From NCBI RefSeq assembly GCF_005280205.1, contig NZ_SUND01000018.1, forward strand, positions 41,442-105,441: DNA of 64,000 nt, read 5' to 3'. This DNA comes from Bacillus yapensis (lineage in GTDB: Bacteria; Bacillota; Bacilli; Bacillales; Cytobacillaceae). Below, in pieces: positions 30,848 to 39,929 of this stretch (position 1 is the first letter of the stretch; every line of letters begins with the position of its first letter). The position numbers and the translations under genes are program-made. Below the pieces are notes generated by a model that made no database searches, was not told the origin of the DNA, and saw only the letters and a list, made by a program, of their open reading frames with translations.

Positions 30848-32362
30848 GTGGAATCAATCCTCTACCTTTTACACGGTTTTAGTGAAGTTCTGACCCCTTT
30901 CAATCTATTAATTGTTCTATTGGGCTCACTTCTTGGAACTGTTGTTGGTGTGCTCCCAGGTCTGGGTCCAACTTCGGCGATTGCGATTCTTTTACCAATG
31001 ACGACGATTCTCGATCCTACTCAAGGAATTATGATGATGGCGGGAATTTATTATGGCTCGATGTATGGAGGCTCGACAACAGCGATATTAATGAACATTC
31101 CCGGTGAGTCCTCGTCTGTGCCGACGACATTAGATGGCTATCCATTAGCGAAAATGGGGAAGGGGGGAGCGGCCCTTGGTGTTGCAGCGATCGGTTCCTT
31201 TCTCGCAGGAAGTATTGGATTAATTGGCCTTGTCCTTTTTGCACCGATTCTGGCTGATCAAGCATTGAAGTTTGGCCCACCCGAGTATTTTACGTTAATG
31301 CTGATTGCCTTATTGATATTATTCAATATGACCGGTTTCTCGCTGGCTAAGTCGATTATTATGGGCCTATTTGGGTTCTTAATCTCGCTTGTGGGAATTG
31401 GCATTTCAAGTGGAGTACCAAGATTTCATTTCGGATTTGATGCGCTTCTTGGTGGCTTTGAAATGATCAGCATCATTATCGGCTTGTTTGCCATCACGGA
31501 AGTATTAAAAGGCCTCGAAGAAAATCGGGTACGTATCAAGCACGAAAAAATCAAAAATGTCTATCCCAATAAAGACGATATGAAAAAAAGTATGTTTCCG
31601 ATTTTAAGAGGAAGTCTACTTGGATTTTTTCTTGGCATTTTACCAGGAGTGTCGGCCACGATTACTTCGTTTCTTTCCTATGATGTGGAAAAAAAAATTT
31701 CAAAACATCCAGAGAAATTTGGCAAGGGTGCCATTGAAGGCGTGGCTGGTCCAGAGTCGGCAAATAACGCCACAAGTTCAGGGGGATTCATTCCGTTATT
31801 AGCCTTAGGAATTCCTGCCTCACCGCCACTCGCTATTCTCCTTGCGGCTTTAATGATCTATGGATTAACGCCAGGACCGGTTCTGTTTGAACAAAATAGC
31901 CAAATGGTTTGGACGGTTATTGCGAGTATGTTTATTGGCAATATTATTCTCCTAATCTTAAATCTCCCCTTGATCGGACTGTGGGCAAAGCTGACGGAAG
32001 TGCCGTTTGGAATATTAGGACCAATCATTTTAATGGTGAGTATATTAGGTGCCTACTCGGTAAGAAACAGTATGTTCGATGTCGTTGTTGCGATTATTTT
32101 TGGTATATTGGGTTATTTTTTTCATAAATATCAATGGCCGATTATTCCTTTTGTCTTGTGTCTCGTCCTTGGTCCAAAAATGGAAAGCTCCTTTATTCAA
32201 TCGCTAGAGATCTCTTCTGGCAATTGGCTGATTTTTTTCGAAAGGCCGATTTCGTTAACACTTCTCCTATTAGCCGCCGTCCTAATCATCGTCTCTATCT
32301 TCTTAACGAAACGAACGAAAAAAAGAATCAAACAGGAGACAGGGGAACACATGGAATTTTGA
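30848..32362 (+). CDS. tctA: Tripartite tricarboxylate transporter, large membrane subunit TctA
   Basis: 504 residues with about 11-12 membrane segments. Family landmarks are the [17 protein letters not shown] and [13 protein letters not shown] re-entrant-type motifs and the conserved [13 protein letters not shown] and [11 protein letters not shown] segments. It forms the ion-driven translocation pathway for di- or tricarboxylates delivered by TctC. GTG start with a strong AAGGGGGAAG site. TctC begins 24 bp after its stop. Confidence 0.93.
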   Translation: MESILYLLHGFSEVLTPFNLLIVLLGSLLGTVVGVLPGLGPTSAIAILLPMTTILDPTQGIMMMAGIYYGSMYGGSTTAILMNIPGESSSVPTTLDGYPLAKMGKGGAALGVAAIGSFLAGSIGLIGLVLFAPILADQALKFGPPEYFTLMLIALLILFNMTGFSLAKSIIMGLFGFLISLVGIGISSGVPRFHFGFDALLGGFEMISIIIGLFAITEVLKGLEENRVRIKHEKIKNVYPNKDDMKKSMFPILRGSLLGFFLGILPGVSATITSFLSYDVEKKISKHPEKFGKGAIEGVAGPESANNATSSGGFIPLLALGIPASPPLAILLAALMIYGLTPGPVLFEQNSQMVWTVIASMFIGNIILLILNLPLIGLWAKLTEVPFGILGPIILMVSILGAYSVRNSMFDVVVAIIFGILGYFFHKYQWPIIPFVLCLVLGPKMESSFIQSLEISSGNWLIFFERPISLTLLLLAAVLIIVSIFLTKRTKKRIKQETGEHMEF

Positions 32363-32385
32363 CAACTTAGATTGGGGGTATACAG

Positions 32386-33378
32386 GTGAAAAAGTTCTGT
32401 TTATCAGTGTTGATTCTATTAGGGATAATGATTGCGGGCTGCTCGAATGAAGCGGGATCCTCGGACAGTGCTTCATATCCGGAACGACAAATTGAGCTCG
32501 TTGTTCCCTTTGCGGCAGGTGGAGGGGTTGACTTGGCTGCCCGAGCAGTGGCTGAGTACTTGAGCAAGGAATGGGGGCAATCGATCGTTGTCACGAATAA
32601 AACGGGTGGTGGCGGAATTGTTGGGGCTCAGTATGCGTTAAAGGAAGCGAAGCCAGATGGCTACACGGTTTTAGTGAACAATAACTCTTCGACAACAATG
32701 TATGAAGCAGGGACATCAAATCCTACGATCACGTCAAAAGATAATAAATTCGTTTCCCGGATTGCGGAAGCCTCTTTAACTTATGCGGTAAAAGCAGATG
32801 CCGAGTGGGAGAGTTTTAAAGAGTTCAGTGATTGGGTCAAGGCAAATCCAGAGGAATTAACATGGGCCAGTGTCGGACCAGCGGGCTTTTCTTCCTTTGG
32901 TGTAGCGGAATGGCTCGATTCTATTGGCGTCGATTATAAACAAACAAGCATGGTTTCATCGGAAGGGGCGAGTGACTCAACAGCCAAGGTAGCAGGAGGT
33001 CATGTCATTCTCGCCGTGCACAACGTAGGAGAAGTATATTCCTTAGCGGAGTCTGGAAAAATCAAAGTTCTTGCTGTGCAATCGTCGGAGCGCAGTCCGT
33101 TATACCCTGATGTGCCAACGGTGGAAGAGGAAGGGTTCACAAGCTTAAAGGTGAAATGGTGGACCGGATTGTCCTTTGCTGCAGATGTTCCGGATGAGAT
33201 CGTAGAAAAATGGGATGAGGCAGTCGCCAAAATGGAGAAGGATGAAGATTTTATCGCAGAATTAGAGAAGATTAAGCTAGAACCTTCTTATTTAAACTCT
33301 GCAGATTTTACAAAAGCAGTTAAGGAAGAAACAGAACTTTATACAAAATTAGCGGAAACGACGGGAATTCGCAAATAA
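32386..33378 (+). CDS. tctC: Tripartite tricarboxylate transporter, binding lipoprotein TctC (Bug family)
   Basis: 330 residues. Lipoprotein signal peptide with lipobox IMIAGC (cysteine at ~19). The Bug/TctC fold follows, with YPERQIELVVPFAAGGGVDLAAR and GGGGIVGAQYALKEAKPDGYTVL (carboxylate-binding loops) and LYPDVPTVEEEGF. It captures the substrate outside the cell. GTG start 7 bp after GGGGG. Gene order enzyme-TctB-TctA-TctC suggests one transcript for uptake and oxidation of a hydroxy-carboxylate. Confidence 0.93.
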   Translation: MKKFCLSVLILLGIMIAGCSNEAGSSDSASYPERQIELVVPFAAGGGVDLAARAVAEYLSKEWGQSIVVTNKTGGGGIVGAQYALKEAKPDGYTVLVNNNSSTTMYEAGTSNPTITSKDNKFVSRIAEASLTYAVKADAEWESFKEFSDWVKANPEELTWASVGPAGFSSFGVAEWLDSIGVDYKQTSMVSSEGASDSTAKVAGGHVILAVHNVGEVYSLAESGKIKVLAVQSSERSPLYPDVPTVEEEGFTSLKVKWWTGLSFAADVPDEIVEKWDEAVAKMEKDEDFIAELEKIKLEPSYLNSADFTKAVKEETELYTKLAETTGIRK

Positions 33379-33478
33379 AGCTGTCGGTTCTTGTTTGAAC
33401 GGGTTGGATTTTTTCCATTCCTTGTGGATCCTGGGGAGAAATGTAGATTTGTTTTGGTTGTTTAGGGCAGGAAATCAA

Positions 33479-33524
33479 CACACCTTTCTAAAATTAGTAT
33501 AGGTAGACAATAGTGAAAGGTGTG
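33479..33524. promoter_or_regulatory. 10-bp inverted repeat covering the RBS of the 65-residue ORF
   Basis: CACACCTTTC (33479-33488) and GAAAGGTGTG (33515-33524) are perfect complements 26 bp apart. The second arm contains the Shine-Dalgarno (AAAGGTG) of the ORF at 33532. It could be an operator around a promoter or, if transcribed, a stem that hides the RBS. Confidence 0.5.
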
Positions 33525-33531
33525 ATCGTTG

Positions 33532-33726
33532 ATGAGTTCCGAGATAACCTTGCAGCAAATTGCCGAAAATATTACAAAGTCGATTCTCAATGCCAATGAT
33601 AAGGATATTGAAGGATTTCAAAAAATCCTTGAAGAGTCTATTAAGCTTCGAGAAAGCCATCGAAGTCTACAAAAATTAGTAAAGGACTACTCCACCTCGA
33701 ACTTTATTCGAGCAAAATCGAGTTGA
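33532..33726 (+). CDS. Hypothetical small protein, 64 residues
   Basis: Soluble, charged, mostly helical-looking peptide beginning MSSEITLQQIAENITKSI. No family recognised. ATG 33532 follows AAAGGTG by about 10 bp. Followed by a terminator-like hairpin. Confidence 0.55.
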   Translation: MSSEITLQQIAENITKSILNANDKDIEGFQKILEESIKLRESHRSLQKLVKDYSTSNFIRAKSS

Positions 33727-33755
33727 GGATTAGGGAATGACGGGGTAAGTTTAGG

Positions 33756-33802
33756 AAGCTGTTCCAATGGCGTTTATATGCACACTTGGGATGGCTTTTT
33801 TC
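33756..33802 (+). terminator. Rho-independent terminator of a repeated type
   Basis: AAGCTGTTCCAATGGCG pairs with CACACTTGGGATGGCTT and is followed by a T/C run. It is similar in stem and loop (GGCGTTTA) to the terminator at 25763. Confidence 0.65.
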
Positions 33803-33816
33803 TTTTTTGATGAGTT

Positions 33817-33861
33817 CATGAGGACATAATTTAAGCAAAACCTAGAAATAGTGTCCTCATG
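33817..33861. repeat. Single copy of the 52-bp repeat family
   Basis: CATGAGGACAT at 33817 and GTCCTCATG at 33853 are 36 bp apart, exactly the spacing found between hairpins in the array at 13835-14150. The linker (ACCTAGAAATAGT) is also related. Confidence 0.6.
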
Positions 33862-33880
33862 ATGATATCGTCCATTTCAC

Positions 33881-33908
33881 AAAAAAAATCTCCCTATCGA
33901 GGGAGAAA
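33881..33908 (-). terminator. Rho-independent terminator of the sigma-clpP operon
   Basis: On the minus strand TCTCCC-TCGATA-GGGAGA is followed by eight T, right after the clpP stop. Confidence 0.85.
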
Positions 33909-33909
33909 G

Positions 33910-34494
33910 TTAATCCTTTTTACTAATGATTTTATCTATAATCCCGTATTCCAAGGCCTCCTGGGCGTTCATAAAGTAGTCCCGATCGGAATCCTTTGCC
34001 ACTTTTTCAATCGACTGACCCGTACGTTCGGCGACGATCGAATTGATGTGTTCACGAAGCTTCAGAATTCTCCTCGCGGAAATTTCGAGTTCAGTGGCTT
34101 GCCCTTTTGCACCGCCAAGTGGTTGATGAATCATCACTTCACTGTTCGGTAGTGCATAGCGTTTTCCTTTTGTCCCTGCGAGAAGGAGCATTGCGCCAAA
34201 AGATGCTGCCATCCCGATGCAAATCGTGCTGATATCAGGCTTAATAAGCTGCATCGTATCAAAAATGGCGAAGCCTGCTGTAATCGAACCTCCGGGACTG
34301 TTAATATAAATGGAAATATCCTTATCCGGATTCTCCGATTCCAAAAATAATAACTGAGCAATAACACTATTGGCGAGCTGGTCGTCAATTTCATCACCAA
34401 TCATAATAATTCGGTCCTTTAATAACCTCGAATAAATATCATAGGAACGCTCTCCGCGACTTGATTGTTCAATGACGTAAGGAATAGTTGCCAT
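33910..34494 (-). CDS. clpP: ClpP-type serine protease (paralogue)
   Basis: 194 residues, full-length ClpP. Catalytic triad S98 (GMAASFGAM), H123 (VMIHQPLGG) and D172 (DRDYFM). The usual GMAASMGA is GMAASFGA. It forms barrel-shaped tetradecamers that degrade proteins fed by Clp ATPases. It is not next to the genes that usually flank the housekeeping clpP. It lies 16 bp downstream of an ECF-type sigma factor on the same strand, so it is probably a second ClpP under stress-specific control. Confidence 0.92.
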   Translation of the reverse strand: MATIPYVIEQSSRGERSYDIYSRLLKDRIIMIGDEIDDQLANSVIAQLLFLESENPDKDISIYINSPGGSITAGFAIFDTMQLIKPDISTICIGMAASFGAMLLLAGTKGKRYALPNSEVMIHQPLGGAKGQATELEISARRILKLREHINSIVAERTGQSIEKVAKDSDRDYFMNAQEALEYGIIDKIISKKD

Positions 34495-34510
34495 TTTATT
34501 TACTCCCTTT

Positions 34511-35149
34511 TTAAGCTGCCATGCTGTACATGTTGAGAGGTGTACCAGGAGTTTTTGCGAAAATTTCCGTAAACCGATCGATTAGTACCTTCGGGTCCTC
34601 TTCCTGCAACGACTGATACATCAGCTGGAAAAGAAGTTGATGATCACTTTCTTCCGTCCAAGTATCCTCCATGGAAAAAGAGTCCTCCTTATCGAGGCGT
34701 CTTCTTGCCCTGTGTAAAGTTGCCTTTACAGCCATTTCCGTCGTATCGAGCAGTTCCGCAATCTCCTTCGAACGAAATGAAAATGCTTCTTTTAGCAAAA
34801 AGGTTACTGCCTGCTTCGGCGTCAATTCCATTAACTTCTGAACAGAATTCATCAATTCATCAGGTGACATTTGTTTTTCTGCTGAAAGTAATTCAAATGG
34901 TATTCCGGTACATTCATCCTTCTTCTTGCGTAACGTATCAATCCAATAGTGGTAGGCGATCTTTTTAAGCAACGCAGGACTAATATCGGATTCTGGATAA
35001 CGCTGAACAGCCCGAAGAAACGATTCCTGGGCTAGATCATCTCCATCCCATTGATTTCGAGCAAGGAATCGGCAGTATTGCTGCAGGCCGTGATAAAACT
35101 CCTCCAATTTTTCAAGCGATTCCTCTTTTGGCTTTCTGTTAGATGACAT
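34511..35149 (-). CDS. ECF-type RNA polymerase sigma factor
   Basis: 212 residues. Region 2 at ~20-90 ([16 protein letters not shown]) and region 4 at ~115-170 ([39 protein letters not shown], split here by helix-turn-helix) separated by a short linker. An extra ~45-residue C-terminal tail follows region 4. No anti-sigma gene is adjacent, so the tail or ClpP itself might control it. ATG 35149 is used, with AAAGGAG 9 bp upstream; the GTG at 35176 lies upstream of that site. It is transcribed together with clpP. Confidence 0.85.
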   Translation of the reverse strand: MSSNRKPKEESLEKLEEFYHGLQQYCRFLARNQWDGDDLAQESFLRAVQRYPESDISPALLKKIAYHYWIDTLRKKKDECTGIPFELLSAEKQMSPDELMNSVQKLMELTPKQAVTFLLKEAFSFRSKEIAELLDTTEMAVKATLHRARRRLDKEDSFSMEDTWTEESDHQLLFQLMYQSLQEEDPKVLIDRFTEIFAKTPGTPLNMYSMAA

Positions 35150-35448
35150 CCTGTTCAACTCCTTTATACCTCTCACCCTTAATAACGGAATTAGAGAGAA
35201 AAAAGATACGGGTAAAAAACATTTTCTTTTATCTTATGCGATACAAGTCAAAAGATAAAATTTTAAATATTATAAATTTTATAGGTATTCCGAATTTAAG
35301 GAATGCGAAATATTTTATGGAAATAGTTCTTAGTAAACGGTAAAATTTACTCATATGCTTCATTATTGTGAAAAAGCAAACTAATTTAAAAATTAGAACT
35401 AGCTTGCCGATAAAGTAAACATAGGACTAACTAAGAGGAGGATGCCTG

Positions 35449-37272
35449 ATGAAGAAACGTTTACGCTTGAACTTAAAAGATGTAAATAAAAAGAATCCCA
35501 GGGCAAAAAACTTTCCTTTGAAAAGTTTTAAATTCAAAGGTTTTAAGCTAAAAGGGTTTAAATTCAAGGGGTTTAGTAAAAAAGGCTTAAACATGCAAAG
35601 TTTGCGCACGAAGATCTTAATGGGCTATGGAGTAGTATTGTTACTGCTTATCATTTTAGGAGTCAGTGTTATTTTTAATATTCAAAGTCTGAATAATCAA
35701 ATTGAAAAAACGATTCAAAAAGATGTAGAACAGCTTACATATGAATCTGAATTGAGCTTTAGCCTAGCTGAAAGAATTTCAGCTACGCGCGCATATTTAT
35801 TATTCGGCGACGCAGCACAGAAGGAACGTTTTGATGAATATACAAAGAGTAGCCAAGAAATTGAAGAAAAGCTTGTGAAGTTGGATAATTCGAGCGAGCT
35901 TGAACAAATGATTTTTGCCAGTAAAAACTGGGGAAAACTCATTCAAGAACGTGTTTTTGGTTCTTATGATAAAGGGGACAAGGAGTTAGCTTTAAAAATT
36001 GTCAATGATCAAGTAGGTCCTATCGGCGAACAATTGATGGAATCATTTAATAAACGGGTCGACGAGAAGGAAAAAATGGTTGCGCAAAGTGGCAGCGAAC
36101 TGGTGAAACGAGGAATCGCTGTTAACAGTATCGTTATCATTTTAACAATTGCTGCGATAGCGATCGGTGTTGTAGTAGCATTTATCCTAGCAAATTATAT
36201 CGTTAAGCCTGTACACAGAGTTGTGGCAAAAATGGACAAAATCGCTGAGGGTGATTTTACAGGAGAAGAGTTAACGACGAGATCCAAGGACGAAATTGGC
36301 CAATTAAGCAATTCGGTAAACGCAATGACATCAAGTCTTAAAGGTTTGGTTGAGAGTGTTCAACATGTGGCAGAGCAGGTGGCGGCTTCTTCCGAAGAAT
36401 TATCTGCAAATGCGGAACAAACGACGGCAGCAACGGAGCATGTCGTAAATCTTATTAATGAAGTGGCGAAGGGAGCAGAAGTTTCTGCTGAGGTTGCTAC
36501 TCATAGTGCTCAAGCAATGGATGAAGTGAGTGTTGGTGTTCAACGAATTGCCGAATCTTCATCTGAAGTAGCGGGTATGGCACAACAGTCTACTGAAATT
36601 GCGAAAAACGGTAACGAAAAGATTGAGAGAGCCGTAGGGCAAATGAATAAGATTTCTGAATCAGTGGAATCAACATCTACGGTAATCAAGCAATTAGGCG
36701 AAAGATCCAAAGAGATTGGTGCGATTGTTACAGCGATTACTGAGATTTCAAGCCAAACGAACTTACTAGCGCTCAATGCAGCGATTGAAGCAGCTAGAGC
36801 TGGGGAGCATGGAAAAGGGTTCGCGGTCGTGGCAGATGAAGTTAGAAAACTAGCTGAACAGTCACAGAACTCGGCAGGAAAAATTTCTGAAATCATCCGC
36901 AATATTCAAGCTGATACAGAGCATTCTATTCAAGCAATGGTCAATGTAGTAGCTGAAGTGCAAGCCGGTACGCTCGATGTGAATGAAGCGGGTGAAGCGT
37001 TTAAACAGATCTTAGCAGCTGAACTTCGTGTTGCAGAACAAATTCATGAGGTATCTGCTATTTCTGAGCAAATGTCAGCGAACTCTGAAGAAGTTTCGGC
37101 ATCCGTTCAAGAGGTTCAAACGATTTCGACTGAAAGCTCTGAAGGGGCCAACACGATTGCAACTGCCTCTCATGAACAGCTTGCTTCGATGGAAGAGATT
37201 TCTGCTTCTGCTAAGTCTCTGAGCGAAGTGTCTGAAGCACTACAAAAGGAAATATCGAAATTTAAAATCTAA
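35449..37272 (+). CDS. Methyl-accepting chemotaxis protein with basic N-terminal extension
   Basis: 607 residues. TM1 at ~56-76, a four-helix-bundle-type sensor of ~150 residues, TM2 at ~225-247, HAMP, then the signalling coil with [20 protein letters not shown]. The first ~50 residues before TM1 are odd: a run of F-K-x-K-G-F units (for example [19 protein letters not shown]) and many other lysines, with no acidic patch. The start is well supported (GAGGAGG before ATG), so this cytoplasmic tail is real. It could bind membrane lipid or nucleic acid. The ligand is unknown. Confidence 0.9.
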   Translation: MKKRLRLNLKDVNKKNPRAKNFPLKSFKFKGFKLKGFKFKGFSKKGLNMQSLRTKILMGYGVVLLLLIILGVSVIFNIQSLNNQIEKTIQKDVEQLTYESELSFSLAERISATRAYLLFGDAAQKERFDEYTKSSQEIEEKLVKLDNSSELEQMIFASKNWGKLIQERVFGSYDKGDKELALKIVNDQVGPIGEQLMESFNKRVDEKEKMVAQSGSELVKRGIAVNSIVIILTIAAIAIGVVVAFILANYIVKPVHRVVAKMDKIAEGDFTGEELTTRSKDEIGQLSNSVNAMTSSLKGLVESVQHVAEQVAASSEELSANAEQTTAATEHVVNLINEVAKGAEVSAEVATHSAQAMDEVSVGVQRIAESSSEVAGMAQQSTEIAKNGNEKIERAVGQMNKISESVESTSTVIKQLGERSKEIGAIVTAITEISSQTNLLALNAAIEAARAGEHGKGFAVVADEVRKLAEQSQNSAGKISEIIRNIQADTEHSIQAMVNVVAEVQAGTLDVNEAGEAFKQILAAELRVAEQIHEVSAISEQMSANSEEVSASVQEVQTISTESSEGANTIATASHEQLASMEEISASAKSLSEVSEALQKEISKFKI

Positions 37273-37287
37273 TGGTGAAAAACGAAT

Positions 37288-37325
37288 GTCCCAAAAGCAA
37301 ATGCCTTTGGGACTTCTTTATTTTT
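37288..37325. terminator. Bidirectional terminator between convergent genes
   Basis: GTCCCAAA / TTTGGGAC stem with T-rich sequence after it on the plus strand and A-rich sequence before it, serving the chemoreceptor and the minus-strand gene. Confidence 0.75.
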
Positions 37326-38022
37326 GAATTTTTACATCTTGTAACTTGATGTATTGTCCATCCGTAACGGTGATGTACATGTCTGCTTGGACATTTTCAT
37401 TAGTGACGATGCTATCGATTTGATGGCGGCTGTCTTTTGCCACTTCTAAGTAACCCATTCCTACCGCACTGTCTAAAATAACCTTGTATTCACCGGCAGG
37501 AATATCCTGTCCTACTTTGTACATGCCATTTTCGTATAAGCCATCCTCAGGAACGACAGATGGGGCAGACTCCACTGGAAACATATGACTACCCTGTAAT
37601 TTGAAATATTCCCCTTCATTCAAGGTCACATAAGAATGAGCCCCACTCGGTAAATTATCATTAAATAAGATGCTATCTAACTCTCCAGTACTGTCAGAAG
37701 CACTCTCGATATATCCAGTTGAATCGGCAAATACAAGGTATTCCCCAGGAGGAAGATCGGTCCCAATTTTATAAGTACCAGCCTTGATTTTCGTATCATT
37801 ATTTTCTTCCACTTGCTGCTCCTCTTCAGCGGTATCCTCGGGTGTGGCCTCTTCTTGTTCCCCATCTTTATTGTTCTCGGTTGTATCTTCTGTTTTCGTT
37901 TCGGTAGCTGGTTCAGTCGTCTCATCATCGCCACATTGTGTTAAAGCAATAATGACAATAAGAGCCAATAGCCAAAACCACCATCTTTTATAAAAAGGTT
38001 TCTTCACACGTTCATGTGCCAT
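37318..38022 (-). CDS. Membrane-anchored protein with two copies of a ~70-residue domain
   Basis: 234 residues. Basic start, then a hydrophobic stretch WWFWLLALIVIIALTQCG that may be a transmembrane anchor or a lipoprotein signal (cysteine after LTQ). An acidic T/E-rich linker covers ~35-75. Then two similar domains: TYKIGTDLPPGEYLVFADS... and MYKVGQDIPAGEYKVILDS..., each ending with Y(I/V)TL/VxxGxYxKLQ. It is exported and faces the outside. Function unknown. RBS AAGGAGG. Confidence 0.75.
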   Translation of the reverse strand: MAHERVKKPFYKRWWFWLLALIVIIALTQCGDDETTEPATETKTEDTTENNKDGEQEEATPEDTAEEEQQVEENNDTKIKAGTYKIGTDLPPGEYLVFADSTGYIESASDSTGELDSILFNDNLPSGAHSYVTLNEGEYFKLQGSHMFPVESAPSVVPEDGLYENGMYKVGQDIPAGEYKVILDSAVGMGYLEVAKDSRHQIDSIVTNENVQADMYITVTDGQYIKLQDVKIQK

Positions 38023-38221
38023 TCTTGTCCTCCTTAGGTGTTGAATTTAAATAGCATCACCTAGTATGGACAAAACTATGCCAAATTACCCATAATGTCG
38101 AAAATTATGCTCTCTTTTTTCGACAAAAAACGACGTTTGATATTTACAAGTTTATTCAACAATGTTTATAGTAATTAATAGAATTATGAGCACTCAGATG
38201 AAGGTAGGATGTGAAGAACGG

Positions 38222-38587
38222 ATGCTTGTAACAGAGCTTATCGAAAAAATTAATCGATGTGTCGAAGAATTCGATTATGTTAGAGCGCGTAAATATATCG
38301 AAGAAAATCTAGAGGTTTTAGAGGCAAAGAAGCTTTATTTAAAGAGTAATGCCCGCGAAATCCATAAGTTTTTATCGGAGCAATTAAAGTCTGGAGTACG
38401 GCCCATTTCCAGATCAGATTTAGCCGTTATCAATTCTATTAATGCATACGCGTATCAATTTGATTTACGGGGAATCAAAGTTGTTCTAAGAGATCATGCC
38501 CAGTTATTTTTAAAAGAAGAAGCTGTTGCATATCTGAATAGTGATGCAAAGACGATATTGTCTGGAATGAAGGTCATCAACGGATAA
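38222..38587 (+). CDS. Hypothetical protein, ~121 residues
   Basis: Soluble helical protein rich in E/K/R, containing the segments FDYVRARKYIEENLEVL and YLKSNAREIHKFL. The frame opens at 38162, but no upstream ATG has a convincing ribosome binding site; ATG 38222 is the last before the conserved-looking part. No family recognised with certainty. A strong terminator follows. Confidence 0.55.
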   Translation: MLVTELIEKINRCVEEFDYVRARKYIEENLEVLEAKKLYLKSNAREIHKFLSEQLKSGVRPISRSDLAVINSINAYAYQFDLRGIKVVLRDHAQLFLKEEAVAYLNSDAKTILSGMKVING

Positions 38588-38595
38588 AAGTCAAA

Positions 38596-38626
38596 AAAAA
38601 CCACGAAGATTTTTTTCGTGGTTTTT
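38596..38626. terminator. Bidirectional Rho-independent terminator
   Basis: AAAAACCACGAA / TTCGTGGTTTTT stem with A run on one side and T run on the other; it serves the gene at 38222 and the minus-strand small gene. Confidence 0.8.
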
Positions 38627-38634
38627 CATGTTAT

Positions 38635-38739
38635 TTATAGAGCGAGAATTGTAATTCCGCAAACTAATAAAAGCAATGTACTTGCCAGTAAAACAATTTT
38701 AGTAGGGCGATTTGATTTGTGAAAAAGTCTAACAAACAT
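38635..38739 (-). CDS. Small single-span membrane protein, 34 residues
   Basis: Minus-strand ORF beginning MFVRLFHKSNRPTK and ending with one hydrophobic helix (IVLLASTLLLLVCGITILAL). The RBS GAGAGGGG is 7-8 bp before the ATG and the gene ends at the shared terminator. The basic N-terminus predicts cytoplasmic N-terminus. Family unknown. Confidence 0.6.
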   Translation of the reverse strand: MFVRLFHKSNRPTKIVLLASTLLLLVCGITILAL

Positions 38740-38921
38740 ATTCGTGTCCCCTCTCTTATTCATGCTTCATTCTAATTATATAGCAGTTTCTGTTTTTTAC
38801 GCGAAAAGGTTTTAATTTAATTCCATCAAATGAACTGTGAGACTATATTCTTGATCCCCTCACTTTCAGATGATAAGTTATCGAAGAAAACTATTTTTTT
38901 GTAAGTTTAGGGGGAAGAACT

Positions 38922-39539
38922 ATGTCAAATCTTGAGAGCATCGTGCAACAACGCAAAGCTGTTAGAGTTTATGATCCGAATTTTACTATTCCGAAAGAGG
39001 AAATTGCAAACTTATTAAGCCTTGCATCACGCGCTCCGTCAGCAAATAATTTACAGCCATGGCGTGTCATTGTGATTCAGAATAAAGAGTTGCAAAAAGA
39101 ACTACGTGCAATTGGAAACAATCAAGCCCAAATTGAAGAATCATCTGCAGTTATTGCGATTTTAGGTGATATTGAGGCTCACAAAAATGTCGAGAGAATC
39201 TTCAACCAAAATGTGGAGGAAGGCTATGTTTCACAAGAAATTGCGAACCTTTCGATTGAAAGAACGTTGTCCTATTATCCGACTATGCCATTAGAAACAC
39301 GCAAGCAAAGTTCGGCTTATGATGCTGGTGCATTTGCGATGCAATTCATGTTACTTGCAAAAGAGCGTGGCTACGATACGGTGACAATGGGCGGGTTTGA
39401 TAAAGTGAAATTCGCGAAACGCTTTGAGCTACCAGAAAATGTTTTTCCTATTACCTTGATTGCGCTAGGAAAAGCTCTTGCTCCGGCATTCGGTACATCA
39501 CGTTTGCCAATTGAGTCATTCACCACTTTCTATGAATAA
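38922..39539 (+). CDS. Nitroreductase-family FMN-dependent oxidoreductase
   Basis: 205 residues. N-terminal RKAVRVYDP and SRAPSANNLQPWRVIV give the FMN-binding arginine/serine loop, and YDAGAFAMQFMLLAKERGYDTVTMGGF gives the C-terminal FMN motif. The enzymes are dimers using NAD(P)H on nitro compounds, quinones or flavins. Resembles the YodC/YdfN group. RBS GGGGGAAG. Monocistronic with its own terminator. Confidence 0.88.
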   Translation: MSNLESIVQQRKAVRVYDPNFTIPKEEIANLLSLASRAPSANNLQPWRVIVIQNKELQKELRAIGNNQAQIEESSAVIAILGDIEAHKNVERIFNQNVEEGYVSQEIANLSIERTLSYYPTMPLETRKQSSAYDAGAFAMQFMLLAKERGYDTVTMGGFDKVKFAKRFELPENVFPITLIALGKALAPAFGTSRLPIESFTTFYE

Positions 39540-39552
39540 AATAGTGCCTTAA

Positions 39553-39580
39553 AAAGTCAACAGTGATGTTGACTTTTTTT
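39553..39580 (+). terminator. Rho-independent terminator after nitroreductase
   Basis: AAGTCAAC / GTTGACTT stem followed by a T run. Confidence 0.8.
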
Positions 39581-39636
39581 ATGGGATGGTCCTGTTATTA
39601 TTTATTGTTGATTTCGTGTAGGTATGAGAATTCATA

Positions 39637-39816
39637 GGCGGAGAATTTCCGACTATTGTATATTGAGAAAGCTTAAGAAGCAGATTTAAGCGGAGATATT
39701 CCGATTAACTGCTCTAAATAAGGCAAAATCCAAAGATTTAGATCATATAAGCGGAAAAACTTCCTTTATTTTTAAGAAAATATGAGTATTTTCTAATTTA
39801 AGCGGAATTTTCCCGT
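39637..39816. repeat. Four spaced GCGGA..TCCG mini-hairpins
   Basis: GCGGAGAATTTCCG (39638), GCGGAGATATTCCG (39690), GCGGAAAAACTTCC (39751) and GCGGAATTTTCCCG (39802), usually preceded by TTTAAGC or ATAAGC. Steps are 52, 61 and 51 bp. They fill the gap between the nitroreductase terminator and the promoter of the next gene. No coding sequence. Confidence 0.65.
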
Positions 39817-39929
39817 TTATTTTTCAAACACAGTGAAATCAACATTCAGGTATAAAGAGAGATTATGGGATAAACTTTTCCATTAGAGACAAAATAGGGG
39901 GTACAGACTAAGCAAAAGGTGTGAGTTTG

